64,000 nt of DNA from Faecalibacter rhinopitheci (GCF_015234135.1 NZ_JADGIK010000007.1:1-64000), one strand, 5' to 3'; numbered from the stretch's first letter, positions 28,578-37,786 are shown. The notes: generated by a model from the letters alone, not told the origin. Numbers and translations are program-made.

Positions 28578-29471
28578 ATGTCAAAAACGAATGATAAATA
28601 TGAGAAAGGTAGACTTCGCTCATCTAACATAACAGTCGTTATAAGTATTTCCTTAGTTTTATTTCTATTAGGTGTATTCGGATTAATTGTAATTAATGCA
28701 CAAAGTTACGCAGAACATCTAAAAAGAGAATTAAAAATAGAAGCATATTTTAATGATGTTGATGATCCAAAGATTAAAGACAAGGAATTATCAATGCAAA
28801 AGGAATATATTGATTCCTTAAAAATAAAATATGATTTTATAGAAAGTACTAAATATATAAGTAAAGATGATGCATCTAAAATTGCTAAACAAGATTTAGG
28901 AATAGATGATGTTGAATTATTTGAGGCTAATATTTATCCTCCATCAGTTCAAATCACTTTAAATCCAAAAAAAATTGATTCGATTGAGCAAATTGATTCA
29001 ATTAATAATATCTTATCTCAGAATCCTATTATAGAAGAAGTTAAGAGTGATAAACAGGCAATGGTAACTATTTATCAAAGCATTAATAAAATCACTTTTT
29101 GGTTAATGATTTTTGCAGGAATTTTCTTAGTTATTGTTATTATCTTAATTAACAACTCTATAAGATTAAAAATATATGCCAAAAGGTTTAGCATAAAAAC
29201 GATGCAACTTGTTGGTGCACGAAGAAGATTCATTATGAAACCTTTCTTATTAGAAGGTGCATTATTAGGTCTATTAGCTTCTATTATTGCAATATTAGGT
29301 ATTGGTATTATATGGTATTTATTAGCCACTAAAATTGGCTTATTACTTTGGAACCCAACTTTTGGATATTTAATTGCTGCACTAATTGGTTTAGGCGTAT
29401 TAATAGCTTTATTCAGTACATTGTTTGCTGCTTGGAGATACTTAAAATTAAAAACTGATCAACTATACTAA
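28578..29471 (+). CDS. ftsX: Cell division protein FtsX-type permease
   Basis: 297 aa with the FtsX layout: one N-terminal membrane span (about 20-42), a periplasmic domain of roughly 130 residues, and three C-terminal spans with the FtsX/MacB core around LVGARRRFIMKPFLLEGALL. With FtsE it couples divisome ATPase activity to peptidoglycan hydrolases. ftsE is not adjacent. First gene of a four-gene run in which each stop overlaps the next start. Confidence 0.9.
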   Translation: MSKTNDKYEKGRLRSSNITVVISISLVLFLLGVFGLIVINAQSYAEHLKRELKIEAYFNDVDDPKIKDKELSMQKEYIDSLKIKYDFIESTKYISKDDASKIAKQDLGIDDVELFEANIYPPSVQITLNPKKIDSIEQIDSINNILSQNPIIEEVKSDKQAMVTIYQSINKITFWLMIFAGIFLVIVIILINNSIRLKIYAKRFSIKTMQLVGARRRFIMKPFLLEGALLGLLASIIAILGIGIIWYLLATKIGLLLWNPTFGYLIAALIGLGVLIALFSTLFAAWRYLKLKTDQLY

Positions 29472-29773
29472 TGAGTATTATTAATAAACAAAATACTATA
29501 AAATCAGAATCTTCTAAAGGTTCTGATTTTACCTTTTTATTCGGTAAAAGAAATTATATCTGGATGGGAATTGGGTTAGCATTAATTGCATTAGGATTTA
29601 TTCTAATGACAGGACATGATGCAAACACAAGACCAGACGGAACATATGATGTGAATTATTGGAATGAGGATATCTATTCTTGGACCAGAATACGATTAGC
29701 TCCTTTCCTTATTCTTACTGGTTTTGCAGTAGAAATTTATGCTATTTTAATCAACCCGAATAAAGATAAATAA
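29471..29773 (+). CDS. DUF3098 small membrane protein
   Basis: 100 aa with two hydrophobic segments (about 29-47 and 77-94) joined by a polar loop containing TGHDANTRPDGTYDVNYWN. This matches the DUF3098 proteins found between ftsX and uppP in Bacteroidota. Start and stop overlap the neighbours (TAATG type), so translation is probably coupled. Function unknown; context suggests envelope assembly or division. Confidence 0.88.
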   Translation: MSIINKQNTIKSESSKGSDFTFLFGKRNYIWMGIGLALIALGFILMTGHDANTRPDGTYDVNYWNEDIYSWTRIRLAPFLILTGFAVEIYAILINPNKDK

Positions 29774-30651
29774 TGAATTTTTTTGAAGCTATTATTATAG
29801 CTATTATTGAAGGATTAACAGAGTATTTACCAATTTCATCTACTGCCCACATGGGATTTACAGCAGCGTTGATGGGTCTACCTGAGAGTGAATTTTTAAA
29901 AATGTTTCAAGTTTCAATACAATTTGGAGCAATTTTGTCAATCGTTGTATTATACTGGAAAAAGTTTTTTGACTTAAAAAACTTTAATATTGGCTTCTAT
30001 ATCAAACTAGCTTGTGCCGTTTTACCAGCTTTAGTATTAGGAAAACTGTTAGATGACAAAATTGAAGCGGTTTTAGGAAATCAAATTGCAATATCTTCTA
30101 TGCTAGTTTTCGGTGGGATTATTTTATTATTTGTAGACAAATGGTTTAAAAATCCGAAAATTAATGATGAAAAAGATATTTCTATCAAAACTGCTGTAAC
30201 AATTGGATTTTGGCAATGTCTTGCCATGATGCCTGGGACTTCTCGTTCTGCTGCATCTATTATTGGAGGAATGACACAAGGTTTATCTCGAAAAGCCGCA
30301 GCCGAATTTTCATTTTTCTTAGCTGTCCCAACTATGTTGGCAGTTACTGTGTATTCTGTATTTGTCAAAACCTGGGGAGAAACTACTGCAAATCCTATGA
30401 AAGGGTATGAAATGATTTTTCAAGATCAGGAACATATTATTTTGTTTCTTATCGGAAATGTAGTAGCATTTATTGTTGCTCTAATTGCAGTAAAATCTTT
30501 TATTTCAGTACTCACTAAATATGGATTTAAATTCTGGGGATGGTATCGTATTATTATAGGTATCGTATTGTTGGTATACTTTTCATATAACCCAACTGAA
30601 ACGCAAAACGAAAATAATAAAGTTTCTATCGAAACAACAACACAACAATAA
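29773..30651 (+). CDS. uppP: Undecaprenyl-diphosphate phosphatase
   Basis: 292 aa, about eight membrane spans. Dephosphorylates C55-PP to recycle the lipid carrier for peptidoglycan and other glycans. Both BacA/UppP signature regions are present: EGLTEYLPISSTAHM near residue 14 and MPGTSRSAASIIGGMTQG near residue 154. Third gene of the ftsX operon, overlapping DUF3098 and truB. Confidence 0.95.
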   Translation: MNFFEAIIIAIIEGLTEYLPISSTAHMGFTAALMGLPESEFLKMFQVSIQFGAILSIVVLYWKKFFDLKNFNIGFYIKLACAVLPALVLGKLLDDKIEAVLGNQIAISSMLVFGGIILLFVDKWFKNPKINDEKDISIKTAVTIGFWQCLAMMPGTSRSAASIIGGMTQGLSRKAAAEFSFFLAVPTMLAVTVYSVFVKTWGETTANPMKGYEMIFQDQEHIILFLIGNVVAFIVALIAVKSFISVLTKYGFKFWGWYRIIIGIVLLVYFSYNPTETQNENNKVSIETTTQQ

Positions 30652-31346
30652 TGAATGTAGAGAAGATACAAGAAGGTCATGTTTTTTTGATTGATAAACC
30701 TTTAGACTGGACTTCTTTTGATGTAGTAAATAAAATCCGTTGGAATATTCGTAAAACGTATGACTTAAAGAAAATAAAAGTTGGTCATGCCGGTACTTTA
30801 GACCCTAAAGCAACTGGACTTTTATTAATTTGTACAGGTAAACTAACTAAAAGAATTGATGAATTTCAAGCGCAAGAAAAAACATATACAGGAACTATAA
30901 AACTTGGTGTTACTACTCCAACTTATGATTTAGAATCTGAAGAAGATCAAACTTTTCCTACAGATCATTTTACAGAAGAAATTATTCATGAAGCTACAAA
31001 GCAATTCATTGGAGAAATAGAGCAGTTCCCTCCTATGCATTCAGCTATCAAAGTAGATGGAAAACGTTTGTATGAATTAGCTAGAGAAGGCGTAGAAATT
31101 GAACGTAAAGCTAGAAAAATTACCATTCATGATTTTAAAATTACAAAGATTGACTTACCTTTTGTAGATTTTGAATGTCATTGTAGCAAAGGAACTTATA
31201 TCCGATCATTAGCTTATGACTTTGGTAAAGCTTTAAATTCCGGTGGATATTTAACTGCTTTGAGAAGAACAAAAATTGGAGATTTTGATGTAATAAATGC
31301 AGATAATTCTTCGTTAGAAATTTCTTATTTCGAAGACAATAAATAA
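30651..31346 (+). CDS. truB: tRNA pseudouridine-55 synthase
   Basis: 231 aa. Isomerises U55 in the T loop of tRNAs. The catalytic Asp is in VGHAGTLDPKATGLL (about residues 45-60). Further family marks are the EKTYTGTIKLGVTTPTYD strand, PPMHSAIKVDGKRLYELAR and CSKGTYIRSLAYDFG. Last gene of the ftsX-DUF3098-uppP-truB operon, ending at a strong terminator. Confidence 0.95.
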   Translation: MNVEKIQEGHVFLIDKPLDWTSFDVVNKIRWNIRKTYDLKKIKVGHAGTLDPKATGLLLICTGKLTKRIDEFQAQEKTYTGTIKLGVTTPTYDLESEEDQTFPTDHFTEEIIHEATKQFIGEIEQFPPMHSAIKVDGKRLYELAREGVEIERKARKITIHDFKITKIDLPFVDFECHCSKGTYIRSLAYDFGKALNSGGYLTALRRTKIGDFDVINADNSSLEISYFEDNK

Positions 31347-31352
31347 AATATT

Positions 31353-31383
31353 AAAAGGCTTGTAAATTTTACAAGCCTTTTAA
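31353..31383. terminator. Bidirectional terminator between truB and the hydrolase gene
   Basis: AAAAGGCTTGTAAA/TTTACAAGCCTTTT stem. On the minus strand one arm encodes the last codons of the hydrolase (K-G-L-stop), so coding sequence and terminator overlap. Confidence 0.92.
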
Positions 31384-32028
31384 TATTTTATTTATTTCTA
31401 TACTAACTGCTTTAGGTTTTTGCATCACCATAATATGCGTACCTCCTTCTATTGGAATACAATTTTTTATATTAGATATAGGAAATACAATATCCTTATC
31501 ACCATGTATATGCGTTACATTTTCTTCTTTATATGCAGTGGAATGACGCCAATTTACAATTTTATGAATAGACCATTTTAAGTAATTAGCATCTTTAAAT
31601 TCAAATATATCATCAATAGCATCTTGTTTTTTGGTATAATATAATTTTCTAAGCATCATATAAGAAAATATTCTTTGAGATGTTAAAAAACTCATGGGGA
31701 TTATTTTATGAATATTAGTAGACGAAGAAAATCGGTAAATAGAAGGCATCTCACTCCTATCCTTCACTGTAGATAATAATATTGTATGTTTTGGACGAAT
31801 AAACCTATTCATCTCTTGGACAATTATACCACCAAAAGATAATCCCATCAAAAGAAAATCTTCTGTGGGATTAATTTTATCTATCATTCTTTCAGAGTAA
31901 TGTGCCAGAGTTTCATCTCGTTCAGGTTCTAACCAAGATATGTATTCAGTTTCAAATCCATTTTCGAGCTTCAAATTCCGAAAAGCATTTTGGTTTGCTC
32001 CTAATCCACTAATCTGATAAATTTTCAT
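31369..32028 (-). CDS. Alpha/beta hydrolase family protein
   Basis: 219 aa opening MKIYQISGLGANQNAFRNL, with the nucleophile elbow GLSFGG near residue 83 and a C-terminal HIHGDKDIVFPI and GGTHIMVMQ segment that supplies the probable Asp and His of the triad. No signal peptide, so cytoplasmic. Substrate unknown. Its start lies 2 nt after the AraC-type regulator gene, so the two are co-transcribed. Its last codons lie inside the terminator stem. Confidence 0.8.
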   Translation of the reverse strand: MKIYQISGLGANQNAFRNLKLENGFETEYISWLEPERDETLAHYSERMIDKINPTEDFLLMGLSFGGIIVQEMNRFIRPKHTILLSTVKDRSEMPSIYRFSSSTNIHKIIPMSFLTSQRIFSYMMLRKLYYTKKQDAIDDIFEFKDANYLKWSIHKIVNWRHSTAYKEENVTHIHGDKDIVFPISNIKNCIPIEGGTHIMVMQKPKAVSIEINKILKGL

Positions 32029-32030
32029 TT

Positions 32031-32852
32031 TTATAAGATATCTTTTTTCTTTGAATAATCTGTTGGTCGAACGCCAATTACTTTTTGAAAAGTATTACTA
32101 AAAGTTGGTAAGCTATTGTATCCTACCATATTTGATATTTCACTGATAGAGTATGTTCCATCAATCAATAACTTTAAAGCTCTTAGCATACGCAGTATTG
32201 TAAAATATTGCACAAATGTCATTTGTAAATCTTTTTGAAATAATCGTGACAGAGATCGCTCACTAAATCCAAACTCAGCTGTTATCTTTTTCATAGTTAT
32301 AGAACTATCCATATTATCTTCTAAGAATTGAACAATCTTTTTAAGACGATCATCAGAAGGTAAAGGCAAAGTCAATTTAAGACTATTTTTACTGATTTGT
32401 GGCAAAATTTCTTTAAAAGCCTGTGCTATAATAAATTCGCTTCTTTGCTCACTTCCTATATCTCCTAGCCATTTATTCGAAAAAAGTAAGAGCTCCAATA
32501 AAAGACCATCTGCAGGGTATATTCCTAGTTTTTTATAAAACACATCATCATGATCAGAAATAGGAAAATATAAATTTCGCATAATCACATCTGGTGTATT
32601 TGGGTGTATACTATGCTCTGCATGCGGTGGTATCCACATAAAATGTCTTGCAGGAAGGTAATAAGTATCCTTTCCAATTTTCACATACACAATACCTCCT
32701 TCGCAATAAAGAAACTGGCCTTTTTCATGCTTATGCTCAACAACATACGCTTCTGAAATCTCTTTGTGGTAGCAGAAAATTGAGGATGGATTTTTATCAA
32801 TTTCTGTTAAATAATAACGAGTATCTAATTTTGTGTCTAAGTTTATATTCAT
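32031..32852 (-). CDS. AraC-family transcriptional regulator
   Basis: 273 aa: an N-terminal cupin-like sensor domain (about 25-130, with HKHEKGQFLYCEGGIVYV and PPHAEHSIHP) and a C-terminal AraC DNA-binding domain with two helix-turn-helix units (about 165-270, with EFGFSERSLSRLFQKD and SEISNMVGYNSLPTFSNTF). Probably controls its own operon and perhaps the divergent CoA-transferase gene, because a 12-bp inverted repeat lies between them. Inducer unknown. Confidence 0.9.
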   Translation of the reverse strand: MNINLDTKLDTRYYLTEIDKNPSSIFCYHKEISEAYVVEHKHEKGQFLYCEGGIVYVKIGKDTYYLPARHFMWIPPHAEHSIHPNTPDVIMRNLYFPISDHDDVFYKKLGIYPADGLLLELLLFSNKWLGDIGSEQRSEFIIAQAFKEILPQISKNSLKLTLPLPSDDRLKKIVQFLEDNMDSSITMKKITAEFGFSERSLSRLFQKDLQMTFVQYFTILRMLRALKLLIDGTYSISEISNMVGYNSLPTFSNTFQKVIGVRPTDYSKKKDIL

Positions 32853-32908
32853 AGCTTTGTAAAAGTATAACTAATATAATACTTTATTTAATATATTGTA
32901 TAATGTAC

Positions 32909-32943
32909 ACAAATAATTATGTCCATTTTGAATAATTATTTGT
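32909..32943. promoter_or_regulatory. Inverted repeat in the araC-type / CoA-transferase divergent region (operator candidate)
   Basis: ACAAATAATTAT (32909-32920) and its exact reverse complement ATAATTATTTGT (32932-32943), separated by 11 bp. Placed between divergent genes, it suits a regulator binding site. That the AraC protein binds it is inference. Confidence 0.5.
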
Positions 32944-33041
32944 CTTTTATTAATATTAGCCAGAAGTATTATTTTACAACATTTGTAGTTCCCTTTCGCT
33001 GAAAGGTATAATTATTGAAAAGTAAAGAAAAAAGTTGCATT

Positions 33042-34553
33042 ATGTTAGAAAGAATTAAATTGGCTGACCTACAGTCAAAGGTTATGACTGCTGAGGAGTC
33101 TGCCAAATTTTTTAAAAATGGAATGATTGTAGGTGCAAGTGGATTTACTAGAGGTGGTGATACAAAAGTAGTTTTAAAAGCTGTTGCAGAGCGTGCTAAA
33201 TCTGAAGATTTAGAAATTACTTTATTCACAGGTGCATCTTTAGGTCACGGTACTGATGAGGCTTTAGCTGAAAGCGGTGCTTTAAAAAAACGTTTACCAT
33301 TCCAAGTAGATACAGTTTTAAGAAAAAATATAAACGCTGGTAATGTTTTATTCATTGACCAACATTTAGGAGAATCTGCTGAACATATCTTAAATGATAC
33401 TTTCAAAATCGATATTGCTGTTTTAGAGGTTACAGAAATCTTAGAAGATGGTTCAATCGTTCCTACAACTTCAGTAGGAAACAATGTTGATATCGCAGAA
33501 AGTGCTGATCAAATCATATTAGAAATTAATACTTCTATTCCTACAAGTATTCGTGGTTTACATGATATTTATAAAGTAGAAAAGTATGGATCTCGTACTC
33601 CAATTAATATCACTTCTTGTGATTCTAAAATTGGATCTGATGCTATTAAAATTGATCCTTCTAAAATCGTAGGTATCGTTTTCCATGATATCCATGATAT
33701 GGCAGGAGATATTGTTCCTGCAGATGCAGCTACATCTGCTATTGCTAAAAATATCGTTAATTTCTTTGAAAAAGAAGTTGAATCAGGACGTTTAACAAAA
33801 GAATTAATGCCGTTACAATGTGGTATTGGTAAAGTTGCTAATGCAGTTTTAGCTGGATTAGAGCATTCTGATTTTGAAAATTTAGTAATGTACTCTGAAG
33901 TATTACAAGATTCTACATTCGATTTAATTGATTCTGGAAAAATGAATTTTGCATCAGCATCTTCAATGACAGTTTCTCAAGAATGTTATGACCGTGTAAT
34001 CGGTAATATTGAGCATTATAAAAATAAAATAGTTTTACGTCCACAAGCAATTTCTAATGCTGTAGAAGTTATTCGTCGTTTAGGAGTTATTGGGATCAAC
34101 ACTTCATTAGAATGTGATATTTACGGAAACGTAAACTCTACACACGTATCAGGAACTCATATGATGAATGGTATTGGTGGATCTGGAGATTTTGCACGTA
34201 ATGCGTATATTTCTATTTTTGTAACAGCTTCTACTGCTAAAGGTGGAAATATCTCTTCTATCGTTCCTATGGTTTCTCACGTAGACCACACAGAGCACGA
34301 TGTAGATATTATTGTAACAGATGAAGGATTAGCAGATTTAAGAGGATTAGCTCCACGCGAAAGAGCACTTGAAATCATTAAAAACTGTGTACATCCAGAT
34401 TACAAACAAGAGTTATTATCTTACTTTGAAAGAGCTTGTGCTGAGCGTGGTGGTCAAACTCCACATATCTTAGAGGAAGCTTTCTCTTGGCACACAAGAT
34501 TAAAAACTACAGGTTCTATGAAAAAATCTTCAACAGAATCATTAGTTTCTTAA
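33042..34553 (+). CDS. Acetyl-CoA hydrolase/transferase family protein (succinate/acetate CoA-transferase type)
   Basis: 503 aa of the Cat1/AarC/Ach1 family, moving CoA between short-chain acids such as acetate and succinate. Marks are GMIVGASGFTRGGDTK near the N-terminus, CGIGKVANAVLAGL, SGTHMMNGIGGSGDFARNAY and the C-terminal TDEGLADLRGLAPRERA. I chose the ATG (MLERIKLAD); an upstream TTG at 33015 is less likely. It could balance acetyl-CoA and succinyl-CoA pools. Exact acids not determined. Confidence 0.9.
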   Translation: MLERIKLADLQSKVMTAEESAKFFKNGMIVGASGFTRGGDTKVVLKAVAERAKSEDLEITLFTGASLGHGTDEALAESGALKKRLPFQVDTVLRKNINAGNVLFIDQHLGESAEHILNDTFKIDIAVLEVTEILEDGSIVPTTSVGNNVDIAESADQIILEINTSIPTSIRGLHDIYKVEKYGSRTPINITSCDSKIGSDAIKIDPSKIVGIVFHDIHDMAGDIVPADAATSAIAKNIVNFFEKEVESGRLTKELMPLQCGIGKVANAVLAGLEHSDFENLVMYSEVLQDSTFDLIDSGKMNFASASSMTVSQECYDRVIGNIEHYKNKIVLRPQAISNAVEVIRRLGVIGINTSLECDIYGNVNSTHVSGTHMMNGIGGSGDFARNAYISIFVTASTAKGGNISSIVPMVSHVDHTEHDVDIIVTDEGLADLRGLAPRERALEIIKNCVHPDYKQELLSYFERACAERGGQTPHILEEAFSWHTRLKTTGSMKKSSTESLVS

Positions 34554-34579
34554 TTAACAAAATTCTTTAAAATATTATC

Positions 34580-34612
34580 AAGCACTTTCGTTTACGGAAG
34601 TGCTTTTTTGTT
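34580..34612 (+). terminator. Terminator after the CoA-transferase gene
   Basis: AAGCACTTTCG/CGGAAGTGCTT stem (one G-T pair) with loop TTTA and T6. Confidence 0.9.
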
Positions 34613-34646
34613 GAAATAATGTAACTTTGTTAAGAAGACTAAAAAG

Positions 34647-34919
34647 ATGAAAAAAATATTTTACTTAGCAATAGCTTTTATGGCACTAGTATCTTGCCAA
34701 ACGCAACAAGATAAAGAGCAGAATTTAGAACAATTAGATAAATCCTCTGCAAGAGAAGTTGTATTATCTAGTCAAACTATTGGCGATACATTATACCACA
34801 TTACCACTCAAAAAATATGGTCTAACAGCCAATTAATCAGCGAAAAAATCGATACACTAAAAGTTGCGAAACAACCAAGCGATTCGATAAAAACGCCTAT
34901 TTACGTAACCATACAATAA
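34647..34919 (+). CDS. Small lipoprotein, unknown
   Basis: 90 aa with signal and lipobox (LVSC, Cys17). The mature 74 residues are polar and rich in Gln, Ser and Lys with no recognised motif. It lies 10 nt before the ygiB-like gene and so is probably the first gene of the ygiB/ygiC-like operon. Its co-occurrence with that pair in other genomes would be informative. Confidence 0.65.
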   Translation: MKKIFYLAIAFMALVSCQTQQDKEQNLEQLDKSSAREVVLSSQTIGDTLYHITTQKIWSNSQLISEKIDTLKVAKQPSDSIKTPIYVTIQ

Positions 34920-34929
34920 TACGCTTCAT

Positions 34930-35325
34930 ATGAACAAAAGAAATAAAAGAGCGAGCAAGATTGTTACTTTAGTATTAGTTTCGTCTGTATTAAGTTCATG
35001 TATGAAAAAAGTTGAAGATCCTTCAGAAGCAGCTTCTTCTCCACAACAAAAAGTATATATGCGTGCCGATTCTTCTGCACCTTATACAGATGTAACAGAA
35101 AACTATACACAAAATAATTCTCAACACGGAGGTATGGGAATGGGATCTTCTTTACTTTGGTTTATGGCTTTTAGAAGCTTAACTGGTGGAATGGGATATG
35201 CAAGTCCAGGACTACACCAACAATCTAACGTAGGGACTAATACTGCAAAAGCAAATGCTTTAAAAGGGCAAACTATAAGAGGCGGTTTTGGTAAATCATC
35301 AGAAAATAAAACTGTTTCATCTTAA
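34930..35325 (+). CDS. YgiB-like lipoprotein
   Basis: 131 aa with signal and lipobox (LSSC). The low-complexity middle holds a hydrophobic, Gly/Met-rich stretch (GMGMGSSLLWFMAFRSLTGG) and the tail contains RGGFGKS. That composition and the C-terminal RGGFG resemble YgiB/UPF0441 lipoproteins of enterobacteria, whose gene also sits next to ygiC. The similarity is short, but the gene order supports it. Envelope lipoprotein of unknown function. Confidence 0.7.
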   Translation: MNKRNKRASKIVTLVLVSSVLSSCMKKVEDPSEAASSPQQKVYMRADSSAPYTDVTENYTQNNSQHGGMGMGSSLLWFMAFRSLTGGMGYASPGLHQQSNVGTNTAKANALKGQTIRGGFGKSSENKTVSS

Positions 35326-35334
35326 AAACTAATA

Positions 35335-36474
35335 ATGGAATTAAAAAAGATAAATAAAGATGAAAATTGGAAACAAAGAGTAGAAAATATTGGCTTTGGA
35401 TTTCATACAGATGAAAATAATCAAACTTATTGGGTAGAAGATTACTATTTTTCTATCACTGCACAAGAAGCAGATAATATATTTGATGCAACAAATCAAC
35501 TTTGGGAAATGTGTTTACATGCTGTAGATCATGTAATAAGTCAAAAAAAATTAGATCTATTTAAAATTCCTGAATTTATCCAGCCCTATTTAGTTGAATC
35601 TTGGGAAAATGATTCTCCAAGCATCTATGGACGATTCGATTTCGCTTTTGATAAAAATAAACAACTAAAATTATTAGAATTTAATGCTGATACACCAACT
35701 TCTTTATTTGAATGTGGTGTTGTACAATGGCTTTGGATGGAAAATTATTTCCAAGATACAAAGGATCAATTTAATTCTGTACATGATAAATTAATTGATA
35801 CTTGGAAAATGCTAAAACCTCATCTAAAAGGTGATACATTACATTTTACTTGTGTAAGAGAATCTTTAGAAGATTTAACTAATGTTGAATACCTAAGAGA
35901 TTGTGCCATACAAGCAGGTATAAATACTAAATTAATTTATATCGATGAAATTGGTTGGAATAATGTAAATTTTGTAGATTTAGAAGAGGAAACTATAACG
36001 GATATTTTTAAATTATATCCATGGGAATGGATGGTGAATGAAATGTTTGCATATAATATCAAAAATGACGAAATTAAAGCAAATTGGATTGAACCGGCTT
36101 GGAAGATGATTCTATCAAACAAAGCTATTTTAGCCGTTCTTTGGGAATTGTATCCAAATCATCCACTTTTATTAGAATCCTATTTTGATGAACCTCATCA
36201 AATGAAAAATTACGTTAAAAAACCATTATTATCAAGAGAAGGAGCAAACATTGAGATGATAATTGATGGTAATTTAGCCGAAAAAACAGTAGGAGAATAC
36301 GGCGAAGAAGGATTTATTTGTCAAGAATTAGCTCAACTTCATAAAGAAGATACGGGATATTCTATTATCGGAAGTTGGATAATTGGGCAAGAATCTTGTG
36401 GTATTACCTTTAGAGAAAGTGATCAGATGATCACGACAGATAAAAGCAGATTTGTTCCACATATTATAGAATAA
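35335..36474 (+). CDS. Glutathionylspermidine synthase family ATP-grasp protein (YgiC-like)
   Basis: 379 aa matching the preATP-grasp/ATP-grasp domain of glutathionylspermidine synthase. Marks are DNDSPSIYGRFDFAFD-like ENDSPSIYGRFDFAFD, KLLEFNADTPTSLFE, PWEWMVNEMF, and a C-terminal segment with SIIGSWIIGQESCGI. It lacks the amidase domain, as E. coli YgiC does. It probably ligates an amine or peptide with ATP; the true substrate is unknown. Starts 9 nt after the ygiB-like gene. Confidence 0.88.
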   Translation: MELKKINKDENWKQRVENIGFGFHTDENNQTYWVEDYYFSITAQEADNIFDATNQLWEMCLHAVDHVISQKKLDLFKIPEFIQPYLVESWENDSPSIYGRFDFAFDKNKQLKLLEFNADTPTSLFECGVVQWLWMENYFQDTKDQFNSVHDKLIDTWKMLKPHLKGDTLHFTCVRESLEDLTNVEYLRDCAIQAGINTKLIYIDEIGWNNVNFVDLEEETITDIFKLYPWEWMVNEMFAYNIKNDEIKANWIEPAWKMILSNKAILAVLWELYPNHPLLLESYFDEPHQMKNYVKKPLLSREGANIEMIIDGNLAEKTVGEYGEEGFICQELAQLHKEDTGYSIIGSWIIGQESCGITFRESDQMITTDKSRFVPHIIE

Positions 36475-36481
36475 TATATAC

Positions 36482-37153
36482 ATGAGTTTTTTAGACAATT
36501 TATTTAATTCATTACCCGCGCTACCAACTGAAAAAATTTCTCAGATGTTAGACACAGATTTGTATTGGCAAATCATAGAAAACTCACTACAAGATGCAGA
36601 TACCTTAGAAGAGCAACAAGAAAATCTTTTCCAAGAATTATCCAATTTAACTGCCGAAGATATTATAGGTTTTAGATTAAGAACAGAGTTCTTTATGTTT
36701 CAGTCCTATTCTAATGAATTATGGTGTGCAGGATCTATCATGAATGATGGATGTGATGAAGATGGCTTCCAAAACTTTAGATTATGGCTAATTTCTCAAG
36801 GCAAAGAAATTTTTTCTGATGCCATGATTGATGCTGATAATCTTGCAAAATATTTTGAAGATGGGTTTAACGACGATGATCTATACGAATTTGAAAATTT
36901 TTCTACGATATCTAATGATGCATTTCTAAAAATTTTTAAAAATGATATTCATGATTTTATTGATTATGAAAATTTTAATTATTTTGAAGAAGACTATAAT
37001 GAAATTGAATTAAATTGGGATGAAGATAATATAACGACGTTGCAAGCTATATGTCCCAGACTTTTTACAACTTTTATTGAAAACGCATCAGAATATGATG
37101 AGGAAGATGACGATGATGAGGAAGATCAAAGCGATGAATTTGACATCGAATAA
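36482..37153 (+). CDS. DUF4240 domain protein
   Basis: 223 aa. The DUF4240 core is visible at about residues 26-150, with YWQIIENSLQDAD, MNDGCDEDGFQNFRLWLISQ and GKEIFSDAM. The rest is extremely acidic and ends in a run of Asp and Glu. No signal or membrane segment, so cytoplasmic. Function unknown. It starts 7 nt after the ygiC-like gene and is followed by a terminator, so it is probably the last gene of that operon. Confidence 0.85.
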   Translation: MSFLDNLFNSLPALPTEKISQMLDTDLYWQIIENSLQDADTLEEQQENLFQELSNLTAEDIIGFRLRTEFFMFQSYSNELWCAGSIMNDGCDEDGFQNFRLWLISQGKEIFSDAMIDADNLAKYFEDGFNDDDLYEFENFSTISNDAFLKIFKNDIHDFIDYENFNYFEEDYNEIELNWDEDNITTLQAICPRLFTTFIENASEYDEEDDDDEEDQSDEFDIE

Positions 37154-37159
37154 AATACT

Positions 37160-37188
37160 AAACGGGCTATTTGTCCGTTTTTTTTTAT
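37160..37188 (+). terminator. Terminator after the DUF4240 gene
   Basis: AACGG...CCGTT stem with a short GC core and a run of nine T. Confidence 0.8.
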
Positions 37189-37285
37189 AACTCAACAATT
37201 CAGGAAATTAATAACCAATTTTATCCATCAAACTTCTGATAACGAATACTGGAAAATTTCAACGATAATTTCTATTATCATTTAT

Positions 37286-37678
37286 TTGATCATAATCTCT
37301 ACAAAATTTGCTGAATGGGATAATTTCTTTCTAATTAGTATGCTAATAGGTTTACAATTTTACTTTTTAATTGGACGACAAAAAGAAATCTACACATTTA
37401 CACCTAATCAACTCAACATTACAATTTTTTGGATCAACAAAACTCTACATTTTGATGCATTCAGTATTTCAGAAAAAACAATAATCGATCGAGATTCTCA
37501 CAACCAGAAAAGAGAATTTCTACAAATACAATTGTTTAATAAGCAACAAAAAGTTTATGCATTTAATCAATACCAAGATCCTTATTTATTCGATGAAGTC
37601 TTTGATTATTTAAATTTACATTCAACAAAAATTAATCATACATCAACAACAAAAGAAAAATATTACCCTAAACAATGA
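37286..37678 (+). CDS. Small membrane protein with an uncertain start
   Basis: 130 aa from a TTG start; no recognised family. The frame is open upstream and reads TQQFRKLITNFIHQ, then WKISTIISIIIYLIIIS, a clear first membrane span that the TTG start would cut. No ATG, GTG or TTG precedes that segment; the only candidates are ATA at 37187 or ATT. So either the start is non-standard or the true ATG has been lost. A second hydrophobic segment (FFLISMLIGLQFYFLIG) follows, then a soluble beta-rich domain. Confidence 0.55.
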   Translation: MIIISTKFAEWDNFFLISMLIGLQFYFLIGRQKEIYTFTPNQLNITIFWINKTLHFDAFSISEKTIIDRDSHNQKREFLQIQLFNKQQKVYAFNQYQDPYLFDEVFDYLNLHSTKINHTSTTKEKYYPKQ

Positions 37679-37786
37679 ATATTAATCCAATTAATTCTTA
37701 CATCAATTATTACTATTTTTAGTTTTGGATATTTTTATGAATCGCTTTCCCCTCAACCTAATACTTTAAAAGTAGTTAACGGAAAA

